Position numbers and translations under genes: made by a program. From contig NC_045139.1 of the NCBI RefSeq assembly GCF_008831285.2, forward strand, positions 13,498,354-13,562,353: 64,000 nucleotides of DNA, read 5' to 3'. The DNA comes from Nymphaea colorata. Taxonomy: Eukaryota > Streptophyta > Magnoliopsida > Nymphaeales > Nymphaeaceae. Below the pieces are notes generated by a model. That model saw only the letters and a list, made by a program, of their open reading frames with translations. It was not told the origin of the DNA and ran no database searches. Positions 1 through 11,700 of the stretch are shown one piece after another; positions within the stretch are counted from its first letter, which is position 1, and each line of letters starts with the position of its first letter.

Positions 1-279
1 TGAGGCGGTTCCTATGTTACATGAAAAAGATGTAGGTACCTACCTAGAGAGGTAGCCAGCATGAATGATCAATAGAAAGCACATGTGAATTAGAGGTTTG
101 TATGCATGATTGATAAGAGAGATGAACTGAGAAAGACATCTCTATCATGTACACCGTACACTTTCTCTATCGATCAATCAACAACATGGATGGAGTGCCT
201 GCTAAGACAAGGGCTATCTTCTCTCCTTCTGAACCAACACCCCTAAGGGGCCGTTTGATGGCCTGGACATATGGAATTG

Positions 280-393
280 GAAATATATTTCTAGAAATAT
301 ATTTCTTGGAATAAAGGAATGAGAAAAATCTTTCTGATTCCCATTTTGATGCGTGTGTGATGAATGAGAAATATATTTCCAGAAATATATTTC
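280..393. repeat. Pair of 26-bp AT-rich palindromes
   Basis: Positions 280-305 form a perfect 26-bp palindrome made of two GAAATATATTTC units joined by TA. Each unit is itself self-complementary. Positions 368-393 repeat the structure with CA instead of TA at the centre. The two copies lie 88 bp apart in direct orientation and could each form a cruciform. Confidence 0.9.
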
Positions 394-1111
394 TGTGTTT
401 GATGATAAAGGAATATATTCCAGGTTTAGTGAGATAGTGAGATGTAAGAAGGCAAGCTATATAACCATAAAACGGATATAAACAAAAGCTGCATTCAAAT
501 TCCTTCAACTTAACATAAACAAAATTTCTAAGTGCAAAAGCCTAAAACTGCTTAAGCGCTTTTTCATCAAATTTCGTAAACTTGAGAATAGGTCAGTAGC
601 GATTTTTTTTTCCCAAAGGTTAAACCCCATTTCATTTCAAGAATTATACACATAGCATTATCAAAATTGCAAAGAAAAATGCATAAACCTTTTTCTGTAA
701 AACAAAATCTTAGAATATGTTGCTAGAATAAACGATTAAAAGTTTTAAACCTGTTTATGAAAATTTCAACAAATTAGTGAGTCAACTTTGAAAATTATGT
801 AAGCCCTAATGTGTCACGGTATTCTCATTCTTCCCCAACTTTTACTCTGCTCTCCATTATTTCTCCAACCGTGAAGTTCCTTGACCACCATCACCGGCCT
901 GTGGCAGCATTCGGTGGCGTCCGGCGGTTTCCAGCCACCGGTGAGACCATCCAAAAAATCAAAGGTAAGTTATTTGGTTTTTCTATTTATTTCCAGTTTC
1001 TTCTTCTTCAAGGGCACGTTTGTTGGACGTAGCCATGGATGACGCAGAAACAGAAAATGAAGAAGAAGGAAAAGAAGAAGAAGAGGCGGAATGGAGAAAA
1101 GATTAGGGCGT

Positions 1112-1459
1112 CCCCTCTTTCCCCCTCCATTCTTCATCTGCCTCCCTGCTTCCTCCTCCCCCCTTCCATTCTTCCTCCTCCCTCCTTCCCTTTTCCCTCC
1201 ACCTCCTTTCTTCCTCCGCCTCCCTGCTTCCTCCTCCCTCCTTCCATTCTTCCTCCTCCCTCCTTCCCTTTTCCCTCCACCTCCTTTCTTCCTTCCCCTT
1301 GCTTCCCTTCTTCCTCCTCCTTCCTCCTCCCTCCTTCCCTTTTCCCTCCACCTCCTTTCTTCCTCCTCCTTCTTCCTTCCCCTTGCTTCCCTTCTTCCTC
1401 CTCCTTCCTCCTCCTCCCTTCTTCCTCCTTCTTCCTCCTCCTTCCTTCCCTTCTTCCTC
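1112..1459. repeat. Pyrimidine tract with degenerate tandem repeats
   Basis: About 350 bases are almost entirely C and T on the plus strand (TTCCTCC and CCTTCC units), with only scattered A or G. A longer unit recurs with a 78-bp offset (for example TTCCATTCTTCC at 1164 and 1242), and part of it again about 71 bp later. The open frames here, Ser/Pro/Leu/Phe-rich on the plus strand and Glu/Arg/Gly-rich on the minus strand, are products of the low complexity and are not called as genes. Confidence 0.9.
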
Positions 1460-1632
1460 GGAGTCCCTCCTTCCTCCCCAATGGGCAAAAAAAAAAAAAA
1501 ATCCTGAAAAGTTTCAGTTTCCCATCTCAACGATAAAAAAAAAAATTCCATGTTTGATAAAACTGGAAATATTTTTAAAATTTGAAATAAATTTCTTCTA
1601 CTACAGTAAAATTCCGGCCCATCAAACAGGCT

Positions 1633-2570
1633 AATGGACTCAGCAAAGTGAAATTCAAGAGCTAACAGTTCCTAAAACAATATTAATTATTTGATCGTTA
1701 TCTAAAGACCAACAACATGCATTAAAAAACTTGCATCTGCAGATACTTCTTTTATGCAAATATGTGTCATCCAAAACCAGATAGAGAAGTAATCAAGTTT
1801 AATTCCAAGCAGCCATTTGGCAATAATTTTCTCATTGGCCACTGTCAAGTCCCATGATTGAAATGTTTATGTCAGCAACAGTAGCACCTGTTTTGTAATT
1901 GCATTTCTGTCAGTTCCCAGTACTTCCAGTGTTGCAAAATAATTTTTACACAGGAAACACATTCCATAAGCCTGTGAACAGACTCAGACACTAGATGGCT
2001 AGCTGTCAATATGCACTATCGCATGGTCTCCTTTTCGAAGTAATCCCCTCGAAGGTAATCGATCTAAGCCACCCTTGTTCCAAAAGTGTGACTATAGTTG
2101 CTGCATGTTCCATTATCGTCACAATTTCGTGAAAACTAAATACACAAAACTAGTGTCTTTCCATAGAAGTAACAATCACCTCCATGAATTATTGGAAGGG
2201 ATATCGCTCCGGATACTACAGATTCTCCAGGAACATGAGAAAAAACACAGTGAACCACCAAGACATAATTACATAGAGTGACTTATACATGCAATCAAAC
2301 TCCACCAAGCTATATAATAATGTGACATTGAGGTGAAAAAACAAGTGGTACAGAAGCACCTGAACAATGCTTCCTTATTTTCTAAGAATTACAGTTTTAG
2401 ACTAATGAAAAAAATGCAGATAAAAGAAGAGAACTACATAAAATGCTATTGGTTGCTTTCAAATGCAAGAAAAAGATGAAAGCTAATTCAATTGCAACAC
2501 CATCTTCCTTAACGTATAATACAAAATTTCAAACTTCTAACAAACAGATCAAAAGCAAGAAACTACTTAC
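1633..2570. other. Downstream part or intron of the RRM gene; nothing else recognised
   Basis: This stretch follows the last recognisable exon of the minus-strand RRM gene. No convincing continuation of that protein was found. A short ATIV-like reading near 2090 (minus) meets no in-phase splice site. No RNA gene or further element was seen. The remaining exons may lie left of the window, or the gene may be broken here. Confidence 0.5.
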
Positions 2571-3634
2571 AGACAACTCCAATGCGATCTCAAGGGCTCT
2601 GGGCTCCTTAAATGTAACAAATGCAACTTTGGTTTCTCCTACATCTCTGCAAAGAAAACAAAAAAAAAAAACACCTTAGAACATAGAAAGTGTGACGTTC
2701 GGAGAACAAAAGAAGGAATTGTAATTCGTCATAGAAAATACGTAGTAAAAAGAAACGGACAGACGATTGTGCTAGAGAACCATAAGGTAACGAAAAACAT
2801 AAAAGCAGCCAAACTTTAACTCACCTAAGAAGCTCAAGGTGTTCTATCTCGCCCGAAAATGAGAAGAACTCGTGAATCTCCCGTTCTTCTGCTAACGCAG
2901 AAAGGTTTGATACACGAACCGTTCTCGTCTGCCATCTCCAGAAAATCAACAAAAACTCAGTAAATAACCAAGGTGGGCAATGCACCAGAAAGATGAAAAA
3001 GGAAAACTAAAAGCAACCCAGAGTGATGATCACAAACAACACCGGATCTGAAAATTTCTCACTAAAATATAAACGAACTCCACTACCGAAGACCAAGCAA
3101 ATCTCTTAAAAAGATTATGAACTCATAGCTCGACGGGTGGCTATTTCCTTACGTTTCTGAAAAATCAAGTCGGAAAACCATTTATCTCCCAGAAAGAAAC
3201 TGAAAGGGATAGACGAGCATGGAGAGCTCGTTTACCCGAAATTTTATCTTTTCCCTTCACAAAAAGTAGGGAAAAAAGAAAACGTTAAAAACTCCTACAT
3301 CCGAAAATTCCTCCTTGTTCTCTTCGTAGATGCACGAGAGAGAGAGAGGGAGAACACGGATCCGAAATGTCCCCCATTTTCTCTTCACAACCACGGAACA
3401 AGAGACAGAAAGACACAGAAAAGCCATAGATCCAAAAATTTCTCTTTTTTGATATCACAATCAAGAAGAGAGAGAGAGAGAGAAAGAGAGCTCGCAGATC
3501 CGGAAATTTCTGCTCCTTACCTCAAAAACCACAGACGAAGACATCGAGACAAGTAGAATGAAAAGGAACTGACAGTTCAAAAATTTCTCCTAGCTCGCTT
3601 CATCGCGAGAGAGAGAGAGAGAGAGTACCTCCAT
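2571..3634 (-). CDS. RRM protein of the BPA1/Vip1-like group, 5' part only
   Basis: Three coding exons fit on the minus strand: 3629-3634 (ATG GAG only), 2825-2928 and 2571-2646. All have GT-AG borders and the phases agree. The product starts MET, then TRTVRVSNLSALAEE, HEFFSFSGEIEHLEL and KVAFVTFKEPRALEIAL. This is the first two thirds of one RNA recognition motif: RNP2-like VRVSNL near residues 6-11 and RNP1-like KVAFVTF near 44-50. Small plant proteins of this kind, related to binding partner of ACD11 and yeast Vip1, carry this N-terminal RRM and a helical tail. The expected GATIVD-type strand and the C-terminus were not found before the window edge, so the model is partial. The 6-nt first coding exon depends on splicing at a donor that touches a CT microsatellite. 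The RRM is secure; the subfamily is an inference from remembered similarity. Confidence 0.7.
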
Positions 3635-3719
3635 CACGCAGGAAGACTGCTGGAAGAAGGAATGTCTCCGTAGATTACTCCCCAACTGCAACGGCAGAGA
3701 CTCTCTCTCTCTCTCTCTC
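3607..3719. repeat. GA and CT microsatellites around the first exon
   Basis: A GA run (3607-3625) begins right at the exon 1 donor of the RRM gene, so the intron starts gtactctctctct. A CT run (3701-3719) lies about 70 bp upstream of its ATG, in the likely 5' UTR. Further GA runs occur at about 3463-3487 within intron 1. Confidence 0.85.
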
Positions 3720-3855
3720 CCAGCCCCGATGATAGATGTAACTGCCCCCGCGGCCGCCCCGCGTACTCCCCACACTCATTTTATATCTATCATTCAGCCC
3801 TCGGCGGCCCCCTCTTCTCCCTCGACGACGGGCTAACTTATAAACCTCAATCGGC

Positions 3856-3876
3856 TGGGCTGGGCTGGGCTGGGCC
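3856..3876 (-). promoter_or_regulatory. Four tandem TGGGCY (site II-type) motifs
   Basis: TGGGCT at 3856, 3861 and 3866 and TGGGCC at 3871 overlap by one base, giving a 5-bp period. They lie about 220 bp upstream of the RRM gene ATG at 3634. Site II elements (TGGGCC/T) are known TCP-bound motifs in promoters of plant growth and translation genes. The regulatory role here is inferred from motif and position. Confidence 0.5.
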
Positions 3877-3879
3877 GTC

Positions 3880-4923
3880 GCGCCCCCTTCTACAACAGCT
3901 GCACCGCAGCCGTTGACCGCTTGGGACCATGGAACAACACCATTCCGCCAGTACTCCACCACCTCGATAGACTTCGGAGGTTGTAGTGGGACCCATGACG
4001 GTCCAAGCCACGCGTCGGATTTGGATCGGCCAAGGACATTAACAAAATCCAGTTCCTGCCACTTTGCATCCGCTGCCAGATCCAGATCCAGATCGGGCCG
4101 CCTTCTCCATTCCTTCCTTGTACGTCGACTAACATCGATCCGAGCCATTTCCCTTCATTCTTATATCAAACGGAGTCTCAACCAAATTGGCGACTCTGAA
4201 TCTGCTAATTCGGCTACTTAATTGAACCATGTAATTCAATCGGTTGTGAAATGGCACAAAGAATATCATTATGTTTGTTCATTAAAAGATAAATAAAGAA
4301 AAAAAGCCTGAGTATATAGATAATTATAAAACTCTAAACTTATTTTAACCCCGAATTTGGCTGATCTAAGCTGGTTTTTGTGAGAGTGAATCTAATTATG
4401 GAGTTCACAAAAGAAGTGCGTACAGTTGCAAGAATGATTTCCAACTCATCAAATGTAGAACCCACCTACAGGTTCAAACTTGTGCAGCAAATTTTCTCCT
4501 TCTTTCTTTTAACGAGTAAAACAATCAGATATGCAAGATCTGAATAAGGCCCACAGTAGTAGAGGCGCACATGGGAGACATTAATTATGTGTGTGTGTGT
4601 GTGAGAGAGAGAAAGGGGGTTTGTTTGGATGTGGGATCTAAATTAAGAGGTCGTGTCGTGTGATTACTGTTCCATGAGAAGACAAGACAGATGGGACGTC
4701 ATGCACACCCTTGTCCTCCTGTTCAGTTCACTGTTTACTACAATCGACCCATCCGATGGCCGGCCGATCAAGAGTGTCATCTGTTCGTTTTTAAACCAAT
4801 TTTCTAATATTACAATTTTTCATCTGAATTAGATTTTTTTTAACTATTATTTTTGCCAAGTAATGACTTTTTATTACATTTTAATGAGTGGACATCAAAT
4901 TCAATGGTGTGGATGAATTGGCC
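3880..4923. other. Intergenic; no gene seen
   Basis: Upstream of the RRM gene. Short open frames here have no recognisable domains. A short TG run lies at about 4589-4602. Nothing else was recognised. Confidence 0.5.
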
Positions 4924-5119
4924 AATTGATCGCATCGGCAGCCTCGCTGATTCAGCGACTGAACCGATTCTGACGACGTTGTTCTAAACACAACGGCTAC
5001 ACCAAATCCCACTTTACGTTGAATTGATCGCATCGGCGGCCTCGCTGATTCAGCGACTGAACCGATTCTGACGGCATTGCTCTAAACCCAACGGCTACAC
5101 CAAATCCCACTTTACGTTG
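4924..5119. repeat. Tandem duplication of 98 bp
   Basis: The block starting AATTGATCGCATCGGC at 4924 is repeated at 5022 with only a few substitutions (for example GCAGCC/GCGGCC and GACGACGTTG/GACGGCATTG). Both copies end CCCACTTTACGTTG. The copies are directly adjacent. No coding function is evident. Confidence 0.9.
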
Positions 5120-8100
5120 GCAAGCGAAGGAATAATACGACACACACATTTTGTCCAATACTACTTGCTGTGATTCCATCCCTGAAGAGTCGCTATATCC
5201 AAAGAGGTGGATCTAGTGGGGTTAGTCATAGCTGGCATAGCATCCAGACAACACATATGTTTACAAATACTCTTGATTGCCAAATTTTTAGGTGAGTGAT
5301 AAGATTACGACTTATAACCCAGCAATGAGCCGAACAAGGCATCTCATTCTTCTTACCTTTCAGAGGTCCTGAGTTGTGTTAGTGTTAGTGATAATAGCAA
5401 TGTACCTTTTAATTTAGGCATTGACCACTTAAAACATATAATATTAATACTCCTACGAATTAAAGATACACCTTTTCATACACCCTTAGCTGACCATTTA
5501 AGCTGTAGCAAAGCGCTCATGACGTGATGGCTGCTTCAAAACGAAACCTTCAGACTATGATTCTCAAATTTATATTGTTTGGACCACAAATAGTTTGAGA
5601 GCTGCTTTTGAGCCTCAAGTAATTTTTCTCATACCATAAAAAGAAGAGAAAGAGAGAGAGAGAGAGAGAAAAAAAACTTGACCAAAACAATGGACCCTTC
5701 ATAAAACATTTTGTTGTCGATGCATGTTAAACCTTTTCAAATACTAGAGTGTTTCCACATCTCACTTCCCATTGTCCACCCACCGTCACCAAGTGCGTTA
5801 GTGGAGAAACTGGATGCGTTTAAGGGTAAGTTTCAACTGCAGTAAAAGAGACTTAGGATTGGCCGAGTGCATTTTTTCCTCTTTTAATAACAATCATACC
5901 ACTTAACTGCCCAATCTCTCTAGATGCATCATTCAATCTCATCGTTTGATTTTCAAATCAAATTTTAATGGGCTCTTTGGTAATGGGCACAGTAACAAAT
6001 TGTTTCATATCTATGTCTCAATTAATTTTTAATGCAAATTCATGGAACAGTTTGGTTAGGATAAATTCATAAAACAGTATGCAAACGACTCCTTAACATC
6101 CTTATTAATGAGTATAGTGGCTTCATTCCATATGGTTGTCTACCTGATTTAGAAGAATCCTTTCTTCCTTTACAATTTTTAAAATTCTCCTTACATGTTT
6201 GAACTATCTTACATTTAAAAGAAATTGCAGCTGTGCCTAACTTGAGGCTTAAGGTTTCCAGAAAGGCAGACATGATAATGACGTTAATAATAGATTCGAC
6301 AAATTAAGCTGCTCGGTAAAAGATTAGAGTCATCGTAGCTGGTGCATGCTGCCCAAAAATGACTCCGACGGGAACGACGAGAACGCATGACAACACCGAA
6401 GGTGGGCACCGCTGCTGGAGAGAATCCAGTCAAGCGATCATTCGCGACAAGACATACGAGCCGTCAACCTTACGCACCTGCTGATTATTTGTTGTTTGAC
6501 ACGTAATCTGCTTTCTTCTCATCAAACCCTTCTCAGTTTTGGTTGTTGGAAGTAAAAAAAAAATCAGGCCTCCATCGGACCTCCTTTTTCTAGACGCATA
6601 AAATATTTGACCAAGCTGCCAAGTCCTTGAGGAAACTGCCGGGTAGGAGGTACATATTTGAGAAACTTTTACATCTTCCTGCCCCTGCCGTTACGAGGCT
6701 TCATCTGTTTGTCAACGAACTTTAGGTTTATTGGCGACGAATTGTTTTGTTAAAATAGGATAACGATAAAGATTCCCACCGGATTTTGCTAAATATAAAA
6801 ACCAAACACAGAAAAACAAGCTGCATAATTGCACACGACAACACGGCATGATGTAGAATGTGATCAAGCATGTCCGCAACTACAATTACTACTCTTGGAC
6901 CAAAACTGTCGTGATCAATTTCATGATTTGAAAATTATACGTATAAAGCCACGATTTTATGAACTTTCATTAAAATTGTACGTATAAACTTGTATATTTT
7001 ATGAACTTTCAATTTGTGAGAACCAAATGTACCAAGTTTCCCTCACGTATCAAAATTTCTAACTGACTGAAATACGATATTGAGGCGTAACAGCCAATGG
7101 TGTGGCTGACATACTATATAACCGCCTATCGTATATAGATGAAGAATTAATTAGTTAAGGGGCGCCTTCAATATTGCGATCAATTTTTGCTAATCTAGAA
7201 AATTGGAGTAGTCATTCGTCAAATTTTGGCCATTCAATCGTATTATCAAACCTAAGTAACGTAACCAAGAGAGGAAGTAGATTAATGGACAACACCATAT
7301 CCAAGAGTTATCCACGGACTATAAGAATACAGCACACAAGTTTCACAAGTTACTTTTAAACGATTATATCAACAGACCTTCACAAGGCAAGACCATGTGA
7401 AGGCAAATTTATATAAAGCCCCTCCAAAGATGTTGCATTTAATTAACGATATTGGTGCAATAAAGCAGTACACTTTAATTCTTTATAAGACGTGTCTAAA
7501 GCGGGGCATGGTGCACTAGTCACGGTACTAGAAGCCTTTGATGCAGCATTAAGTTGTAAGGCGGGGGTACAGTTTATCTGTCGCCAAAACAGTGAAAATA
7601 AATAATTCAATTTAACGCGGTAGGGGAAGCAAACTGGTTGCCTAAGATTCTTAGGAAGTGCGTTCTCTTGGTATAAGCAGATATAGACATGTCCTCACAA
7701 TGTTAAGATAAACAGTAGAGTGACTTTATATTCAACAGCTACTATTACCATATCCTTGTACTCACCTGTATATTCGAATGAACAATTTGGCTAGTACCTA
7801 ATATACACGTCCGCATTTTCATGCAAAACTCACAGCTAAAGCATATGCAGAATTAAAGAGACCACTTCAATGACTACCAAGTGCATGCACACAGAGCAAA
7901 GTACTGCACAAAGGCATAATAGTAGATCTGCATCATACTTCAAACAAATCCAAGATTATCACACCAATATGTGTGTGGTGGTATTTCACACTTTGAACTG
8001 CTAAGCATGCGTGACGAAAAAATGATTCATTATTACCAATCAAATAATTGCAAAGACCAGCATGCTTCGGCCAACTTTCTATCTATATATGTGAATGAAC

Positions 8101-8785
8101 GTATCAACAAGGGTAACCATATACTCTTACAAACATCATAGACAAGCATCAAACTTCACAACCGTATGGTTAATTATAATGACATGGATAAGAATATACA
8201 CAGGTTGTCAGACCAACAGAGCACATCAAAACACAAGAATTTTAAGAATTGTGGCTCAAGGTATCCAGCACAAGTGGAGCCAGTTAAATTTTGGTTTAAG
8301 TTATATACCCACGCCAGCAAGCCAATTCCATTTGTCTCACAACGTTTCTGAAGTATGACTTCCATACAAAACCCTTAGATAACATTAGGCACTCGGTATA
8401 CCAGAAAACATACTGTCCTCAAGCTTCGGTGATCCAGTCTAAACTGCTGATTTTCACAGCTCCGCAACCAAGTCCAAGTGAAATTCTCGTACTTTTAATG
8501 AATTACCAATTACCTCTCCTCCCCATTCTATCTATCAATCAAATCTTTAAGGTCACCATACAATATGCTCTCATAACTCATCTCAACTGCAAGTGCCTCC
8601 TTTCCTGAATAATGATGGTGAGAGTCGACCTGCTATTGTTAGGTATGGAGATCATAGTTCCCAAGATGAAGGCCTTCCTATCCGAGACATTTTCTTAGGC
8701 ACCATTTGAATGAAAAAAGAGGCAAATGAATATGGAGTTTTTGATGGCACACAGGCTAATTGAGCAGAAGTTGGAAATATCATCA
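5120..8785. other. Intergenic; no gene seen
   Basis: This is the 3' flank of the GCP6 gene and a long AT-rich spacer. It contains a GA run near 5646-5669. A 41-bp imperfect tandem pair begins at 6931 and 6972, each copy ending TTTTATGAACTTTCA. Open frames are short and no protein family was recognised. The GCP6 3' UTR presumably occupies the part just below 8786. Confidence 0.5.
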
Positions 8786-11700
8786 TTATCTCTTGACAAT
8801 CAAGTTGGAGAAATACTCGTTGAAGTCAAGATACTCCCAGAATAGATAGAGGCCAAACTCTCTGCTTCTTTCGTATCTTAGATAGCATGAATGCAGCTCC
8901 CTCATACTCTTCTCAAATGTTGCTTTAACAGCAAGCACCTATAAGGCAAAGACCTTTGTAAGTTGGAACGTAAGATGATAGAACAGAAATAAGCATCGTC
9001 AGCGACAGTGAATGTGTCAGTCACACTCAGACAAATTAATAGTGCAGTACCCGCACATCATTCTAAATGAATAAAAAGGAAAAAACTGTAAGATCAATCA
9101 AGAAGGAAATTGGTCATTAAGAAATGGTTCACCAGTTGGATATAACAGAGAACCATTCAGTAGCACATGCTGATGAAAACATAGCAGTCATTCAGGCTCG
9201 TCTACAAACTCGGCACTCACTTGTGAAATGTTAACTTGCATTAACAAATCTGACAAACTGCTGCAGTTGATCTGGAACTTCTGACCATATCTAGTAAAGC
9301 ATGACAGGAAGTTAACTGCACATTCCAGGATGTTGTCTAGAATGTCCGCAACAGCCTCCATTTCCAACCCACGAAAACATCTGAAGAAGAAAAAAAAAGA
9401 ACATCAACATAGACAATGATGGGAACTTCGAGAAAAAACAACAATATAAAGAACATCAAGAAAATGGCTCTCAATAAATTAATGTGTTCATGAAACATTA
9501 GTGAAATTAATAGGGATGTAACATATTGTAGAGAAAGAATATCTACAGAACATAAATGTACTAGAAAGACATTCAAGAACTGTTGGCCATTGATTGTCTT
9601 GCATAACCTACAATATGAATTATACAACATGGTAATTTTCCTGTAAAAACTCCTTCTTTTACTGCCCAAATTCATGATTGTTGCAAGCAATGTCATCGAC
9701 TCACCTGTTATCTTCTCAGTATCAGCCCAACTTGTTTGTTTGTACATGCATGCATGTGCATGAGTTCTTTGTTAGTTTAACTTGAAGATGAGAAGTGAAG
9801 ATCCTCAAACTCAGGGCATTAAATCAACTGAAAGTGTAAGTATTCAATGCACTTTTTCAAAAGCAAGGTATACTGTAGATGAAACTTCGAAAAGGTTAGA
9901 CCAACACAGTGTCAATAAGGAAAATGAACCCAAACCAAAAAGCTACCAGAATTCAAGGAGTGAAACATGAAAAATACACATCCTCAATAGAAAAAGAGGA
10001 AATCAAGAAGTACAGATGAAACCACTAAAACATCAGTTCAAGCAATCAAACATTAATGGTCAAGAAGAAAGAACCACCAATCTAATGTAACAGCCAGGTG
10101 AATCCAACAAGCACCTCCAAAATTTCCTACAACACATGCAATTGCTCATGAACAACTAACTTGCCAAGAGAATAAGGCACATCACTTGAAAAGAAAATAT
10201 TAAACTCACATCTCCAAAGCTTCACAAAGATAAGCCATATGCACAGATTCTAGGTCCAACAGGTCTTTGACCTGCAGATGAAAACCAATTGAGTGAAGGT
10301 GCAATAGTACATACTTAGCAAAAGCAATCTGGACAACCACAAAATGTAGTCAAAATCAACTTTATGATCTAAGAACCAAAAAAGACTACAGCTGAGTTCA
10401 GCAACTCATCATAGGTGACACTTATTTGACAATCTGAAAACATAAAAAGTTAGAGAGAATATTTTTCTTTCTCTGCATGGTGATGCATTTATGCGTATAT
10501 AGAGATGGAGAGAGGGAGAGATGTTACGGTGATGATAATTATGGTGGCTATTGTCGCATAAACCATGCTTACATTTTACTCCAGCATAAATTCAAGTGAT
10601 CCTCTATTCTCTGCTCGTGCTTTAATCAAGTGAGGAAATCAAAGTACAACCAGCCTACATGTATGTCCATACTCCATACACACATGATACAGAAGCACTT
10701 CACACAAAGCACACCTGTTTCAGATGTGACGTCTACACCTCAAAAAACTAATGGATAGATGTCCTCTGTTGGTACAACAAAGACAGCTCTTCCCTTGTTT
10801 AAGGATGAAATATAAAATGTGAGCATAGTTGATATGTTTGAACAAATTATTCACAGTTTGCATGGTGAGTAATTTAATTGGCAATGTCAAAAGAAATTAC
10901 CTTATACTCAAGATTATGACAGAACCTCCACCATGCATTGTGCAACAGCTGAGATTGCACATAGGCTTGAAGAGTCGCCAAGAAATGATTGAGCTGTTGC
11001 CTGAGAGAGAAATGCACCAGAAGTAAAAGAGGTCCAATACTCAAACTTTTGAGATGGTAACAAAGAAGAAGGACTTTCTCTCACTAAATCACTGAAAATA
11101 CTCAAGAGTTTCAAGCCCAGCACGCAAATTGAAAATTAGAAAGTGATTCACTGGTTGGAAATTGATATACAACTATAGCTCTATATGTAAATCAGGCCCA
11201 AAGAAACAACCTCTTCAAGTAATATCAGCCTTGAAGCTTTCACTAACAAGTCAATCTCACAAACCCTCAAACAAGAGGTGAAGAAGAACTTAAATTAATC
11301 ACACAAAGAGATACAAGAAGTGGGCTAAAAAGCCATGCCTAAAACAATGGGAGAGCTGCCCTATTTATAGAGGAGAGGGCCAAAGAGAAGAAGGAGGAGG
11401 CAGTCCCAACGGCTAGAAATCTAGCCGTTGGGACTAGTCTCCCTCTATGAAAAATAGAAAAAGGAGAGGGATAAAAGGGGAAAACAGAAAATAATACATA
11501 AAGAAAAAATACATAAAGAAAGTGAAAATTACATAGGTGTCCTAAGTACTCAAAATATAAAATATATATATATATATATATAAAGCATATATTAGATGAC
11601 TAATATATGTGATATATATAAATGTATATATGTATACATATGGGATACATACATTCTAACACCCCCCCTCAAACTTACGGTGTGATAACCGAAAGTTTGC

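Larger units (their letters stand above)
248..1632. mobile_element. MITE-like or hAT-derived non-autonomous element (tentative)
   Basis: The left edge reads GGCCGTTTGATGGCCTGG. The reverse complement of the right edge reads GCCTGTTTGATGGGCCGG, so the two ends form imperfect terminal inverted repeats about 18 bp long. A third related motif, GGGCACGTTTGTTGGAC, lies near 1011. The structure could therefore be one 1.4-kb element, or an older element plus a second one starting near 1011 and sharing the right end. No transposase can be read inside, and no clear target-site duplication was seen. The interior holds two long palindromes and a pyrimidine tract. The boundaries are an inference. Confidence 0.4.

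Noticed and set aside
970..1551. Long Glu/Arg/Gly-rich (minus) and Ser/Pro/Phe-rich (plus) open frames
   Set aside because: They are forced by the pyrimidine tract; open in several frames at once and without any domain.
9337..9747. 136-codon minus frame
   Set aside because: Only its end (9221-9380 region) is real GCP6 exon 15, read in another frame there; the rest is intron.
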